A stretch of 64,000 nucleotides of DNA from Tateyamaria omphalii (GTDB lineage Bacteria; Pseudomonadota; Alphaproteobacteria; Rhodobacterales; Rhodobacteraceae). Below the pieces are notes generated by a model. The model did no database searches. It was not told the DNA's origin and was given only the letters and a program-made list of their open reading frames with translations. The translations under genes and the position numbers were made by a program. The DNA is taken from positions 2,728,001 to 2,792,000 of the forward strand of contig NZ_CP019312.1 of the NCBI RefSeq assembly GCF_001969365.1, in the 5' to 3' direction. Of the stretch, positions 1 through 8,833 are shown piece by piece. The number at the start of each line of letters is the position of its first letter. Positions within the stretch are counted from its first letter, which is position 1.

Positions 1-688
1 GAAACCCGCGCACGAATAGATCAAGCACCGGGCCGACGGGCTGAAGCACCATGACCCACAGCGTCCAGAGGCCGCAGGCGACCAGCGCCGCAATCAAGGG
101 CACGGCAGGGCGGTAGAGCATCGTCCAGCGCCCGCCCTGGGTCAGCTTGGCCGAGCCGAAAAAGGTCCGATCCGTCCGGTACTTTTCAAGATAGAATGTC
201 ATGCGCGGCCAGAGCAGCCCCAGCGTGCAGATCGTGATCAGCCAATGCACGCAGGCCCGCCAGGCATAGCCCCATGCCCCGGGCTCAAGGCCAAAGCGCA
301 CACCGCGCCAACGGGTGCGTCCCAGCACATAGCGCCGCGCACGGTAGCGGGCGTAGAACCACAGCGGGATCACACCGAGGAAGCTGAGGAAGTAGCCCGC
401 GACGTTGCCGTCAAACAGCGAGAAACTGACGAACATCAGGATCAGGTTCACGACCCCGATGTAAAAGGTAAGGATCACCACAGCGATGAAAAACCCAAGC
501 AGCTTCTCCCACGGGTCGCCCACATATTCCATCGGGTGCCCACCGGGGCGGATGGATGACCAGAAATAGCGGCGCAGGCGCGTCTTCATCCAGAAGCGGT
601 AAAAGCCCAGCGTGAGGATCGACCAGAAGCCGGTTTTCAGGGCCAGCCAGAACACGGCGCCCCGGCGACCGACAAAACCAACCGGCAA
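1..688 (-). CDS. DUF898 (YjgN-like) inner-membrane protein, 3' end cut by window
   Basis: The leftward reading frame runs off the left edge. The visible part carries several hydrophobic segments separated by short basic loops, including FYRFWMKTRLRRYFW, HPMEYVGDPWEKLLGF and RARRYVLGRTRWRGVRFG. These are typical of the DUF898/YjgN family of multi-pass membrane proteins, whose function is unknown. It follows parC on the same strand with almost no gap. The start is unsure: a TTG at 688 lies just after the parC stop, but the frame stays open back to an ATG at 850 inside parC, which would add a 54-residue Pro/Gly-rich tail. I chose the TTG because such a long overlap is unlikely. Confidence 0.75.
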   Translation of the reverse strand, partial: MPVGFVGRRGAVFWLALKTGFWSILTLGFYRFWMKTRLRRYFWSSIRPGGHPMEYVGDPWEKLLGFFIAVVILTFYIGVVNLILMFVSFSLFDGNVAGYFLSFLGVIPLWFYARYRARRYVLGRTRWRGVRFGLEPGAWGYAWRACVHWLITICTLGLLWPRMTFYLEKYRTDRTFFGSAKLTQGGRWTMLYRPAVPLIAALVACGLWTLWVMVLQPVGPVLDLFVRGF

Positions 689-695
689 AGCACCG

Positions 696-2990
696 TCAGG
701 TGAATTTATTGTCCCTTGGGAAGCCGCGGGGGGCCATCCGCCCGGTGCCTGCGCGCCGTCCGCGCCACTCGGCAAGGTCGGTTTCGGTTCTTGTTCGTCC
801 TGCGGGGTCGAGCCAGCTGAGCCCGTCTGCCAGGGTGAAGGTGGTTGCATCGCTCAGCCCCCCGTCCTTGTACTTTTGCAGACGCACACCTTTGCCCCGC
901 GCCATTTCGGGCAATTCTTCCAGTCCAAAGACCAACACTTTGCGGTTTTCACCCACTACGGCGATACAGTCGCCGCCAGCAGGTTTGCACACCGCCATCT
1001 TCACATCGCCGCGCACGTTCAGCACCTGTTTGCCGGTGCGCGTCTGAGCGATCACCTCGTCCTCGGGTACGATAAAGCCGTCCCCCGCCGTCGATGCCAC
1101 CAAAAGCTTACGACCCGGTTTATGGGTCAAAAGCGAATGGATCTGCACCTCGTTCGGCAAGTCTACCATCAGGCGCAGCGGTTCGCCCATACCGCGCCCG
1201 CCCGGCAGGTTCGATGCGGACAGCGTGTAAAACCGCCCGTTCGAGCCGACGACGATCAGCCGGTCGGTTGTTTCGGCGTGGAATATAAACCGGGGGCCGT
1301 CGCCGTCCTTGAACTTCAACTCACGGGTCAGGTCTATATGCCCCGTCATCGCGCGGATCCAACCCATCTGGCTGCACACCACCGTGATGGGCTCGCGGTC
1401 GATCATCGCCTCAAGCGGGACATCTTCGACCTCGCCCGCTTCGGCAAATGTCGTGCGACGCGCGCCGCCTTCGTAGTCCTTGCCAAACTTCTTTTTCGTC
1501 TCGCGCAACTGGTCCGCGATGGCCTCCCATTGCAGGTCTTCGCTGTCGAGTAGGTCTTCGAGCCCAGCGCGTTCTTCCATCAACTCGGATTGCTCGCGCA
1601 GCAGCTCCATCTCTTCCAAGCGGCGCAGGCTGCGCAGGCGCATGTTCAGGATCGCCTCGACCTGCACCTCAGACAGTTCCCCATCACCCGGACCGGGTGG
1701 TATGTAGTCCGCCTCGGTCATGGCGCGGGCGTGGTCCTTACCCCAATCCTCGCGCATCAGCGCGGCCTTGGGGTCGTCATCGTAGCGGATGATGTCGATC
1801 ACGCGGTCGAGGTTGAGGAAGGCGACGATCAGCCCCTCAAGCACCTCCAACCTGTGGTCGATCTTTTCCATCCGGTGCTGGCTGCGCCGGATCAGCACCT
1901 CCCGGCGGAAATCAAGGAAGGCACGCAGCACTTCCTTCATCGAACAGACCTTGGGCGTGACGCCGTCGATCAGGACGTTCATGTTGAGGCTGAACCGCAC
2001 CTCAAGGTCCGAGTTGCGGTAGAGCATGCCCATCAGCACGTCCGGGTCCACGTTCTTGGACCGGGGTTCAAGGATCAGGCGAATGTCGTCGGCGGACTCG
2101 TCCCGGACATCGCCAAGGATCGGCACCTTTTTGGTCTGGATGACCTCGGCCAGCTTTTCGATCAGCTTGGACTTCTGGACCTGATACGGGATTTCGGTCA
2201 CGACAATCTGCCACTGGCCGCGGCCCAGATCCTCGACCTCGTAGCGGCAGCGCAGGCGGAAGCCGCCCTTGCCCGTGCGGTAGGCTTGCGCGATGGCCTC
2301 GGGCGGCTCGACGATGATGCCCCCTGTGGGGAAATCGGGGCCGGGCACGTAATTCAGCAGCGTGTCGTCGCGCGCATCGGGCGTCTTGATCAGATGCAGG
2401 CAGGCGTCGCACAGCTCGGCAATGTTGTGGGGCGGGATGTTGGTTGCCATGCCGACGGCGATGCCGCTTGAGCCATTGGCCAACAGGTTCGGAAACTGCG
2501 CGGGCAGCACAACCGGTTCCGTCAGCGTGCCATCGTAGTTTTCGCGGAAATCGACGGCGTTTTCGTTCAGCCCCTCCAGCAGCGCCTCGGCCACCGCCGT
2601 CATCCGCGCCTCGGTATAGCGGGAGGCGGCCGGGTTATCGCCGTCGATATTGCCGAAGTTCCCCTGCCCGTCCACCAGGGGGTAGCGCACGTTGAAGTCC
2701 TGCGCGAGCCGCGCCATCGCATCATAGATCGCCGCATCGCCATGCGGGTGATAGTTGCCCATCACGTCGCCCGAAATCTTGGCCGACTTCCGAAAACCAC
2801 CGGTCGAGGACAGGCGCAATTCCCGCATCGCGAACAGGATGCGCCGGTGCACGGGTTTCAAACCGTCGCGCGCATCGGGCAGCGCGCGGTGCATGATCGT
2901 GGACAGGGCATAGGTCAGATACCGCTCCCCCAGCGCGCGGCGCAGCGGTTCGCTGAGGTCCATGTTGGGGGTGTCGGTCTGATCGGCCAT
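696..2990 (-). CDS. parC: DNA topoisomerase IV subunit A
   Basis: A 764-residue type IIA topoisomerase A subunit that works with ParE to decatenate daughter chromosomes in the cytoplasm. The N-terminal breakage-reunion domain is complete: YALSTIMHRALPDARDGLKP near residue 26, the helix-turn-helix stretch NYHPHGDAAIYDAM (79-91), and the catalytic tyrosine Tyr125 in AASRYTEARM. GNFGNIDGDNPA precedes it. The C-terminal part contains the beta-pinwheel repeats expected of ParC. Length and the short C-terminal domain fit alphaproteobacterial ParC rather than GyrA. The ATG at 2990 begins MADQTDTPNMDLSEPL, a usual start. The gene is followed directly by the DUF898 protein. Confidence 0.96.
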   Translation of the reverse strand: MADQTDTPNMDLSEPLRRALGERYLTYALSTIMHRALPDARDGLKPVHRRILFAMRELRLSSTGGFRKSAKISGDVMGNYHPHGDAAIYDAMARLAQDFNVRYPLVDGQGNFGNIDGDNPAASRYTEARMTAVAEALLEGLNENAVDFRENYDGTLTEPVVLPAQFPNLLANGSSGIAVGMATNIPPHNIAELCDACLHLIKTPDARDDTLLNYVPGPDFPTGGIIVEPPEAIAQAYRTGKGGFRLRCRYEVEDLGRGQWQIVVTEIPYQVQKSKLIEKLAEVIQTKKVPILGDVRDESADDIRLILEPRSKNVDPDVLMGMLYRNSDLEVRFSLNMNVLIDGVTPKVCSMKEVLRAFLDFRREVLIRRSQHRMEKIDHRLEVLEGLIVAFLNLDRVIDIIRYDDDPKAALMREDWGKDHARAMTEADYIPPGPGDGELSEVQVEAILNMRLRSLRRLEEMELLREQSELMEERAGLEDLLDSEDLQWEAIADQLRETKKKFGKDYEGGARRTTFAEAGEVEDVPLEAMIDREPITVVCSQMGWIRAMTGHIDLTRELKFKDGDGPRFIFHAETTDRLIVVGSNGRFYTLSASNLPGGRGMGEPLRLMVDLPNEVQIHSLLTHKPGRKLLVASTAGDGFIVPEDEVIAQTRTGKQVLNVRGDVKMAVCKPAGGDCIAVVGENRKVLVFGLEELPEMARGKGVRLQKYKDGGLSDATTFTLADGLSWLDPAGRTRTETDLAEWRGRRAGTGRMAPRGFPRDNKFT

Positions 2991-3164
2991 AGATGGTGTG
3001 TAGCGGCCCCCTTCGTCAGGAACAAGCGGTCAGGTGAATGATCTGCCGTGTAGGAACCAACCGCGCGCGCATCGCGTTGCGCTCACACCACAGCGGCGTG
3101 CTGTGGGGAAAACTGACCGACATTTACCACTGTTTGGAATCGTTCGGTTTGGTATGGTCACCTT

Positions 3165-3190
3165 GCGTTATCGAGCTGCTTTTATAACGC
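3165..3190. promoter_or_regulatory. Inverted repeat upstream of SH3-domain gene
   Basis: GCGTTAT at 3165-3171 is matched by ATAACGC at 3184-3190 with a 12-base spacer. It lies 28 bases before the start codon at 3219. It could be an operator or a 5'-leader hairpin; the right arm overlaps a TATAAC that could serve as a -10 element. I found no convincing -35 at the right distance. Confidence 0.35.
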
Positions 3191-3218
3191 ATCGGGTACG
3201 TTCTGGGGGACACACGGT

Positions 3219-3833
3219 ATGTGGCGCTTTATTATTGTGACGTTCGGGTTTCTGGCGTTCGCCTTTTACGAGATGAGCGGTGGTGCCGATTTCGACCCCG
3301 AGGCCACGCGGTTGGCGCGGGTCGAGGTGCCTGTAGCCGTGGACGCAGAGAAACTTGAACGTGTGGTAGATGCGGCCCCCGCCGCGCAACGGCTGCTGCC
3401 CGAGAATGTCACGCGCGTGTCCCTGAACCTCAACAGTGTCAACGACGTGCTGCGCCCGCAGCGCAACGTGCCCACAACCCCTGCGCGCCTATTGCCTGCC
3501 GCGGAAGAACCAGAGGCCACGGACGTCGCGCTGTCTGAAGAGGAACCCACCGTCATCCTGCCCAGCCTGATCGTGGACACGGCCGTTATCACGCCGGTCG
3601 ATTTCAACGCCCCGGCAACGACAGAAGAGACCGTGCAAGAGGTGCGGGAAGTGTCCGCGCGCAACGTCAATGTCCGCGGCGGTCCCGGCACCAACTTTTC
3701 CGTCGTGAACAAGCTGACCCGTGGCGATGCGGTCGAAATCCTGCAAGACCCCGGCAATGGCTGGGTCAAGCTGCGCCCGGTCGGCGGCGGCACCGAGGGA
3801 TGGATGGCAGACTTCCTTCTAAGCGAAGGCTGA
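3219..3833 (+). CDS. SH3 domain-containing envelope protein
   Basis: A 204-residue protein with one N-terminal membrane segment (residues 2-18, WRFIIVTFGFLAFAFY), a long acidic/proline-rich middle region, and a C-terminal bacterial SH3 domain from about residue 145: VNVRGGPGTNFSVVNKLTRG, then GWVKLRP and GWMADFLL. Such SH3b domains usually bind peptidoglycan or cell-wall peptides, so an anchored periplasmic protein is likely, but the exact role is unknown. It stands alone between parC, which is divergent, and a dehydrogenase gene downstream on the same strand. Confidence 0.8.
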   Translation: MWRFIIVTFGFLAFAFYEMSGGADFDPEATRLARVEVPVAVDAEKLERVVDAAPAAQRLLPENVTRVSLNLNSVNDVLRPQRNVPTTPARLLPAAEEPEATDVALSEEEPTVILPSLIVDTAVITPVDFNAPATTEETVQEVREVSARNVNVRGGPGTNFSVVNKLTRGDAVEILQDPGNGWVKLRPVGGGTEGWMADFLLSEG

Positions 3834-3888
3834 TTGCGCGACGCGCGCAGCGCGCTATTGTCCCGCTCGGATACGAGCAGGACAGGCA

Positions 3889-4719
3889 ATGGCACAAAAA
3901 TCCATACTCATCACCGGGTGTTCCTCGGGGATTGGCTATGCCGCGGCGCACGGCTTGCGTGCCGCCGGATGGCGCGTTTTTGCAGCCTGCCGCAAGGCCG
4001 AAGATTGCGCGCGCCTGCGGGCCGAGGGGTTCGACAGCCCGCGCATTGATTACGGCGATCCCGACACGATCCATGCCGGTCTGGCCGAAGTATTGACCGC
4101 CACGGGCGGCACACTGGACGCCGTGTTCAACAATGGCGCTTTCGGCATCCCCGGCGCGGTCGAGGATTTGCCGACGGACGCCTTGCGGGACATCTTCGAG
4201 GCGAATTTATTTGGCTGGCACACACTGACACGGGCGGTCATCCCTGTGATGCGCGCGCAAGGGCATGGCCGGATCGTGCAATGCTCATCCGTGCTGGGTT
4301 TTGTCACGATGCCTTGGCGCGGGGCGTATAATTCGACGAAATTCGCGCTTGAGGGGCTGACGCAGACCTTGCGGGTCGAGATGCGGGGCACGCCGATCCA
4401 CGTCATTTCGGTCCAACCAGGGCCGATCACCAGCAAGATAAGACTTAATTCGATCCCGCATTTCGAGCGGTGGATCGACTGGGAAGGGTCGGTGCGTATT
4501 GATCAGTATCGCAAAAAGCTGCGCAAGCGTTTGTACGAAGACAGCGGACCGGATACGTTTGAGTTGCCCCCCGAGGCGGTCGTCAAAAAACTGCGCCACG
4601 CGCTTGAGGCGCCAAAGCCGCGCCCGGTCTACATGGTGACGACACCGACATATATCATGGCGGCCTTGCGCCGTATCTTGCCGGTACGTGCGCTCGATTG
4701 GGTGCTTTCGCGCGGGTGA
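3889..4719 (+). CDS. SDR-family NAD(P)-dependent oxidoreductase
   Basis: A 276-residue classical short-chain dehydrogenase/reductase. Visible signatures are the cofactor loop TGCSSGIG (residues 9-16), NNG (81-83), the catalytic serine Ser134 in QCSSVLG, and the catalytic pair Tyr147/Lys151 in YNSTK. The long C-terminal extension with RKRLYEDSGPD resembles the long-chain or retinol-dehydrogenase-like SDR subgroup found in Rhodobacterales. The substrate cannot be told from sequence. The start at 3889 places the glycine motif at the usual distance from the N-terminus. Confidence 0.9.
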   Translation: MAQKSILITGCSSGIGYAAAHGLRAAGWRVFAACRKAEDCARLRAEGFDSPRIDYGDPDTIHAGLAEVLTATGGTLDAVFNNGAFGIPGAVEDLPTDALRDIFEANLFGWHTLTRAVIPVMRAQGHGRIVQCSSVLGFVTMPWRGAYNSTKFALEGLTQTLRVEMRGTPIHVISVQPGPITSKIRLNSIPHFERWIDWEGSVRIDQYRKKLRKRLYEDSGPDTFELPPEAVVKKLRHALEAPKPRPVYMVTTPTYIMAALRRILPVRALDWVLSRG

Positions 4720-4791
4720 CCCAACGCCGCGTTCGCTTTTGGACATGCGCCGCCTACATCGTGGCAAGACAAGAAAAAGGGACAGTGAACC

Positions 4792-4998
4792 ATGGGTTCT
4801 GACGCGTTATTCATCCTGATCGTTCTGGCCTGCCTGGCCGTGGTTGTCGTGCTGATGCTGGGCCTTGGCGGCTTTGCCAAGGGCTCGGGATGGGCCAAGA
4901 CCAACTCGAACAAGTTGATGCGCTACCGGATTGGCGCGCAATTCGTGGCCGTCCTTTTGATCCTGGCCTATGTGGCACTGCGCGGAACGGGGAACTGA
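4792..4998 (+). CDS. Twin transmembrane helix small protein (HIG1-like)
   Basis: A 68-residue protein made almost entirely of two membrane helices (about residues 5-27 and 47-64) joined by a short basic loop with KTNSNKLMRYRI. This matches the small twin-helix proteins related to mitochondrial HIG1 domains that often lie just before the cobalamin adenosyltransferase gene in Rhodobacterales. The stop codon is 2 bases before the next gene, so the pair is probably co-transcribed. A link to respiratory complexes is known for eukaryotic HIG1 proteins; for this one it is inference. Confidence 0.8.
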   Translation: MGSDALFILIVLACLAVVVVLMLGLGGFAKGSGWAKTNSNKLMRYRIGAQFVAVLLILAYVALRGTGN

Positions 4999-5000
4999 AC

Positions 5001-5576
5001 ATGGTCGTCCTGAACAAGATCTATACGAAAACGGGTGATGCGGGCGAAACCGCATTGGGCAACGGCGCACGGGTGGCCAAGCACGCGATGCGCGTGACGG
5101 CCTATGGCACGGCGGACGAATTGAACGCCTTTCTGGGCGTCGCGCGGCTGGAAGCGTCGGGCGATATTGATACGTCACTGAGCCGTATCCAGAACGACCT
5201 GTTCGATCTCGGCGCAGATCTGTGCCGTCCCGACATGGAAAAGGACGCAGACTCCGAATACCCGCCCTTGCGGATGACAGACGCGCAAGTGTCGCGGCTG
5301 GAAGCCGAGATTGACGCGATGAACGGTGATCTTGAGCCACTGCGCAGCTTCATACTGCCCGGCGGCTCTGCCCTGTCGGCGCATTTGCATGTGTGCCGCA
5401 CCGTGGCACGCCGGGCCGAGCGGCTGTCGGTCGAACTGGCCACGATGGAGGCGGTGAACCCCGCCGCCGTGAAGTACCTCAACCGCCTGAGCGACTGGTT
5501 CTTTGTGGCGGCACGCATTGCCAACAACGGTGGCAAAGATGACGTGCTCTGGATACCGGGCGCAAACCGCGACTAG
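5001..5576 (+). CDS. pduO: Cob(I)yrinic acid a,c-diamide adenosyltransferase, PduO type
   Basis: A 191-residue ATP:cob(I)alamin adenosyltransferase that makes the Co-C bond of coenzyme B12. The family marks are present: IYTKTGDAGETALGNG at the N-terminus (ATP-binding loop), RVTAYGTADELNAFLG, FDLGADLC, SFILPGGS, and the C-terminal CRTVARRAERLSVEL with YLNRLSDWFFVAAR. The ATG at 5001 follows the twin-helix gene by 2 bases. Its TAG stop overlaps the TAG stop of the convergent VOC gene within a CTAG palindrome (5573-5576). It fits with the cobalamin genes cobC and cbiB elsewhere in the window. Confidence 0.95.
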   Translation: MVVLNKIYTKTGDAGETALGNGARVAKHAMRVTAYGTADELNAFLGVARLEASGDIDTSLSRIQNDLFDLGADLCRPDMEKDADSEYPPLRMTDAQVSRLEAEIDAMNGDLEPLRSFILPGGSALSAHLHVCRTVARRAERLSVELATMEAVNPAAVKYLNRLSDWFFVAARIANNGGKDDVLWIPGANRD

Positions 5577-5938
5577 TCCTGCACCGGCTCCCACAACTCA
5601 ATGGGTGTCCCTTCGGGATCGGTGAGATGCGCAAAGCGGCCGATCCCGGGCATATCTCCCACCATCTTGACGGTCACGCCCGCGTCTTCCAGCTGCGCGG
5701 CCATCTTGTCGAGGTGTTCGACCCGGAAATTCAGCATGAATGCCTTGTCCGCAGCGAAGTAGTCCGTGTCCGCAGCGAAGGGCGCGAAGACGGTAGGTCC
5801 ACCCTGCGCCATCCAAGGTGTCTGGTCCGCAGCCGTCGGCACCAGATTGATACCCAGCATATCGCGGTACCACGACGCGAGCCCTTCGGGGTTTTCGGAT
5901 CGAAAGAAGAAGCCTCCAAATCCTGTGACACATTCCAT
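5573..5938 (-). CDS. VOC-family (glyoxalase-like) protein
   Basis: A 121-residue single-module vicinal oxygen chelate protein. It begins MECVTGFGGFFFRSENPEGLASWYRDMLGI, the usual first beta-alpha-beta unit, and ends GRFAHLTDPEGTPIELWEPV, the usual second unit with the metal-ligand glutamate in IELWEP. Such proteins dimerise to form a metal site and act as lyases, dioxygenases or resistance proteins; the substrate here is not known. The gene converges on pduO and is divergent from etfB. Confidence 0.85.
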   Translation of the reverse strand: MECVTGFGGFFFRSENPEGLASWYRDMLGINLVPTAADQTPWMAQGGPTVFAPFAADTDYFAADKAFMLNFRVEHLDKMAAQLEDAGVTVKMVGDMPGIGRFAHLTDPEGTPIELWEPVQD

Positions 5939-6132
5939 TTCGATCCCTCCGTCCGGCTTTCCAACAGTGTATCAAAGTTTCCGTTGGGGCGCATCGCTTT
6001 GAAAACGCGGCGTTCAAAGGCCGTGACGCGACGATTTTGTCCTGTTTCCGTAACGGCGACTTGGGTAAACCGAGCGGGATAAACTATTTCGGCTGTCGAA
6101 GCTGAGTCGTTATTTTGAGGAGAGGAACGCTC

Positions 6133-6891
6133 ATGAAGGTGCTTGTGCCTGTCAAACGCGTGATCGACTACAACGTGAAGGTGCGCGTGAAAGCGGACGG
6201 TTCCGGGGTTGATCTCGCCAACGTGAAAATGTCGATGAACCCGTTTGACGAGATTGCCGTCGAACAAGCCATCCGCCTGAAAGAAGCGGGCCAGGCCGAG
6301 GAGGTCATTGCAGTCTCCATCGGTGTCAAACAGTCGCAGGAAACCCTGCGGACCGCTTTGGCGATGGGCGCCGACCGCGCGATCCTGGTGATTGCCGCCG
6401 ACGACGTACACACCGATATCGAGCCGCTGACCGTTGCCAAGATCCTCGCCAAAGTGGTCGAGGAAGAGCAACCCGGCCTCGTGCTCTGCGGCAAGCAGGC
6501 CATTGACAACGACATGAACGCAACCGGTCAGATGCTGTCGGCCCTGCTGGGCTGGAGCCAGGCCACGTTCGCCTCCGAAGTCGAAGTGGCCGGCGACAAG
6601 GCCAAGGTCACGCGCGAAGTGGACGGTGGTCTGCAGACCATCGAGGTGAACATGCCGACCGTCATTTCGGTCGACCTGCGCCTGAACGAGCCGCGCTATG
6701 CGTCGCTGCCCAACATCATGAAAGCCAAGAAAAAGCCGCTGGACGAGAAAACAGCCGCTGACTACGGCGTCGAGACCGCACCGCGGCTGGAAATCGTGAG
6801 CACGGCAGAGCCCGAAACGCGCGCTGCTGGCATCAAGGTGGGCTCGGTCGAAGAGCTTGTGTCGAAACTCAAAGAAGCGGGGGCTGTGTAA
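6133..6891 (+). CDS. etfB: Electron transfer flavoprotein, beta subunit
   Basis: A 252-residue ETF beta subunit. It begins [20 protein letters not shown] and contains [37 protein letters not shown] and [24 protein letters not shown], the recognition loop that docks to acyl-CoA dehydrogenases. With EtfA it carries electrons from flavoprotein dehydrogenases to ETF:quinone oxidoreductase. I chose the ATG at 6133 over one 18 bases upstream because it has a GAGGAGAGG ribosome site 8 bases before it. The stop overlaps the etfA start by one base, so translation is coupled. Confidence 0.97.
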   Translation: MKVLVPVKRVIDYNVKVRVKADGSGVDLANVKMSMNPFDEIAVEQAIRLKEAGQAEEVIAVSIGVKQSQETLRTALAMGADRAILVIAADDVHTDIEPLTVAKILAKVVEEEQPGLVLCGKQAIDNDMNATGQMLSALLGWSQATFASEVEVAGDKAKVTREVDGGLQTIEVNMPTVISVDLRLNEPRYASLPNIMKAKKKPLDEKTAADYGVETAPRLEIVSTAEPETRAAGIKVGSVEELVSKLKEAGAV

Positions 6892-7817
6892 TGGCTGTTC
6901 TTCTTCTCGCAGAAATCAATGACGGTGAACTGAGCATGGACGCCACGGCCAAGGCCGTGACAGCCGCCAAGGCGCTGGGTGACGTGACCGTGCTGGCAAC
7001 AGGCGCAACCTGCGCTGATGCCGCCGCAACCGCCGCCACCATCGACGGCGTGGCACGGGTGCTGTGCGCCGAGGATGCGCTGTATGGCAAGCGTCTGGCC
7101 GAGCCGGTCGCGGACCTTATCGTGTCTCTGGCCGGTGATTACGAACATATCGTCGCCCCCGCCACCACCGACGCGAAAAACATCATGCCCCGCGTTGCGG
7201 CCCTGCTGGACGCGATGGTGATCTCGGACGCAACGGCCGTGGTCGACGGCAACACATTCGAGCGTCCGATCTACGCGGGCAACGCGATCCAGACCGTGAA
7301 AACCGGTGATGGCAAGAAGGTCATCACCTTCCGCACGTCGACCTTTGACGCGGCAGGCACCGGCGGTTCGGCGTCGGTCGAAACCATCGGTGCGGCGTCG
7401 GACCCTGCCCTGTCTGCTTGGGTCGAGGACAAGGTGGCCGAAAGCGACCGTCCCGAGCTGACCTCGGCTGGCGTGGTTGTGTCCGGTGGGCGCGGCGTCG
7501 GCTCCGAAGACGACTTTGCGCTGATCGAAAAGCTGGCAGACAAGCTGGGCGCCGCCGTTGGCGCGTCGCGTGCCGCGGTCGACTCAGGCTATGCCCCGAA
7601 CGATTGGCAGGTCGGTCAGACGGGCAAGGTCGTGGCACCAGACCTCTATGTCGCTGTCGGCATCTCGGGGGCGATCCAGCACCTCGCGGGCATGAAGGAC
7701 TCCAAGGTCATCGTCGCGATCAACAAGGACGAGGAAGCGCCGATCTTCCAGGTTGCGGATTACGGGCTGGTCGCCGACCTGTTCGACGCCGTGCCAGAGA
7801 TGATCGAAAAGCTGTAA
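6891..7817 (+). CDS. etfA: Electron transfer flavoprotein, alpha subunit
   Basis: A 308-residue ETF alpha subunit, partner of EtfB. The C-terminal FAD domain shows SGGRGVG (198-204), [18 protein letters not shown] (231-248) and [14 protein letters not shown] (255-268). It can accept electrons from the methylsuccinyl-CoA dehydrogenase encoded at 19.6 kb and other acyl-CoA dehydrogenases. The gene overlaps etfB by 1 base (TAATG) and ends just before a strong hairpin shared with the convergent DUF6473 gene. Confidence 0.97.
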   Translation: MAVLLLAEINDGELSMDATAKAVTAAKALGDVTVLATGATCADAAATAATIDGVARVLCAEDALYGKRLAEPVADLIVSLAGDYEHIVAPATTDAKNIMPRVAALLDAMVISDATAVVDGNTFERPIYAGNAIQTVKTGDGKKVITFRTSTFDAAGTGGSASVETIGAASDPALSAWVEDKVAESDRPELTSAGVVVSGGRGVGSEDDFALIEKLADKLGAAVGASRAAVDSGYAPNDWQVGQTGKVVAPDLYVAVGISGAIQHLAGMKDSKVIVAINKDEEAPIFQVADYGLVADLFDAVPEMIEKL

Positions 7818-7844
7818 GCAGCTTCAAATCCCGTGCAATCTGAA

Positions 7845-7868
7845 CGCCCGCCGGTCATCCGGCGGGCG
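7845..7868. terminator. Hairpin between convergent etfA and DUF6473 gene
   Basis: A perfect 10-bp stem (CGCCCGCCGG / CCGGCGGGCG) with loop TCAT, 27 bases after the etfA stop and 2 bases after the stop of the convergent gene. There is no long T run on either strand, so it may be a weak or factor-assisted bidirectional terminator or an mRNA 3'-end stabiliser. Confidence 0.6.
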
Positions 7869-7870
7869 CT

Positions 7871-8683
7871 TCATGTCAAGGCGGGCACAAGCGATTGCGC
7901 GATTTCCTGATGCGCTGATGGGCCCAGCATCAGCCGCGCGGCAGGTGCGTCCAGTTCATTGAACACCATCCCTTCGGTCCCCGCCTTGATCGCATCATCC
8001 GAAATCACCGTTTCAACATAATCCGTCGCCAGTTCCGAAACTTTGTCGATCATCTCGCGCGAGACAAAGGCCGAGTCGGCCTCAGGATCTTGCGCAGATG
8101 CTTCCGGCGTTTGACGCGCCGCCCACAGCAGGACTGTCCGGCCCGAAATCTGGCTGAGCACGAGACGCATCCGCGCGATCCACGCCATTTGCAATTCTTC
8201 CACAACGGTCTCGAACCGCTCGGGAGAGATCAGTTGCAAGCGCGCCAACATGTGGTTGGTGAAGTTGAACTCGGCAAAGTCCACCTCGCGGTAGATGGCG
8301 CGCAACAGCGAAGACGCCTCGACAAAACGGTCATTGCGGCGCGGATGCACCCGGTAAAATCGATTCGACATGTTCCGCGGGCTGGTGATCTGAATCACCG
8401 TGGTCTGCGCCATGCCAGAAACCTCCCGCAGATACGGGTCGGTCGCAAAGACATCGACGCCGCCATTGAGCGAACCGAAATTCACGCATGTCACGCCCGT
8501 GGACCGTTCCACAAGCTCTGGAAACGGCGTTGCCACAAACTTGCCATAGGTGATCGACCCACCAAAGAACGCAACAAACGGCGCGTCCAAGGACCGGCGC
8601 GGCCCACGAAACAAAACCTTCGAATTGCCGTATCTGCACGGCAGGTAGTCAAGCCCGCCAGGACCTAACGATTCAATACTCAT
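7871..8683 (-). CDS. DUF6473 family protein, SGNH-hydrolase-like
   Basis: A protein of about 270 residues of the Rhodobacterales DUF6473 type, beginning MSIESLGPGGLDYLPCRYG then KVLFRGPRR. Three spots match the order of SGNH/GDSL hydrolase blocks: FFGGSITYGKF (block I serine), VNFGSLNGGVD (glycine block II), ITSPRNMSN (possible block III Asn), and near the C-terminus GPSAHQEIAQSL (possible block V His). That assignment is mine and not proven. The gene lies leftward between etfA and hbd. A longer version starting at 8719 is possible; I preferred 8683 because related proteins usually begin near this point. Confidence 0.7.
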   Translation of the reverse strand: MSIESLGPGGLDYLPCRYGNSKVLFRGPRRSLDAPFVAFFGGSITYGKFVATPFPELVERSTGVTCVNFGSLNGGVDVFATDPYLREVSGMAQTTVIQITSPRNMSNRFYRVHPRRNDRFVEASSLLRAIYREVDFAEFNFTNHMLARLQLISPERFETVVEELQMAWIARMRLVLSQISGRTVLLWAARQTPEASAQDPEADSAFVSREMIDKVSELATDYVETVISDDAIKAGTEGMVFNELDAPAARLMLGPSAHQEIAQSLVPALT

Positions 8684-8833
8684 GAGACCCACTCTCACTA
8701 TTTTTCCCACGTTCATCATCGCAGCGCCGAGTTGACGAAGCCCTAACGAAATCGGGCGTTAATGAGGCATTGCATCCCCTTGCCCCGGCACGCGGCTGAC
8801 CCTAAGGTGCAGCGACGGGACACGAGGGCAGAG

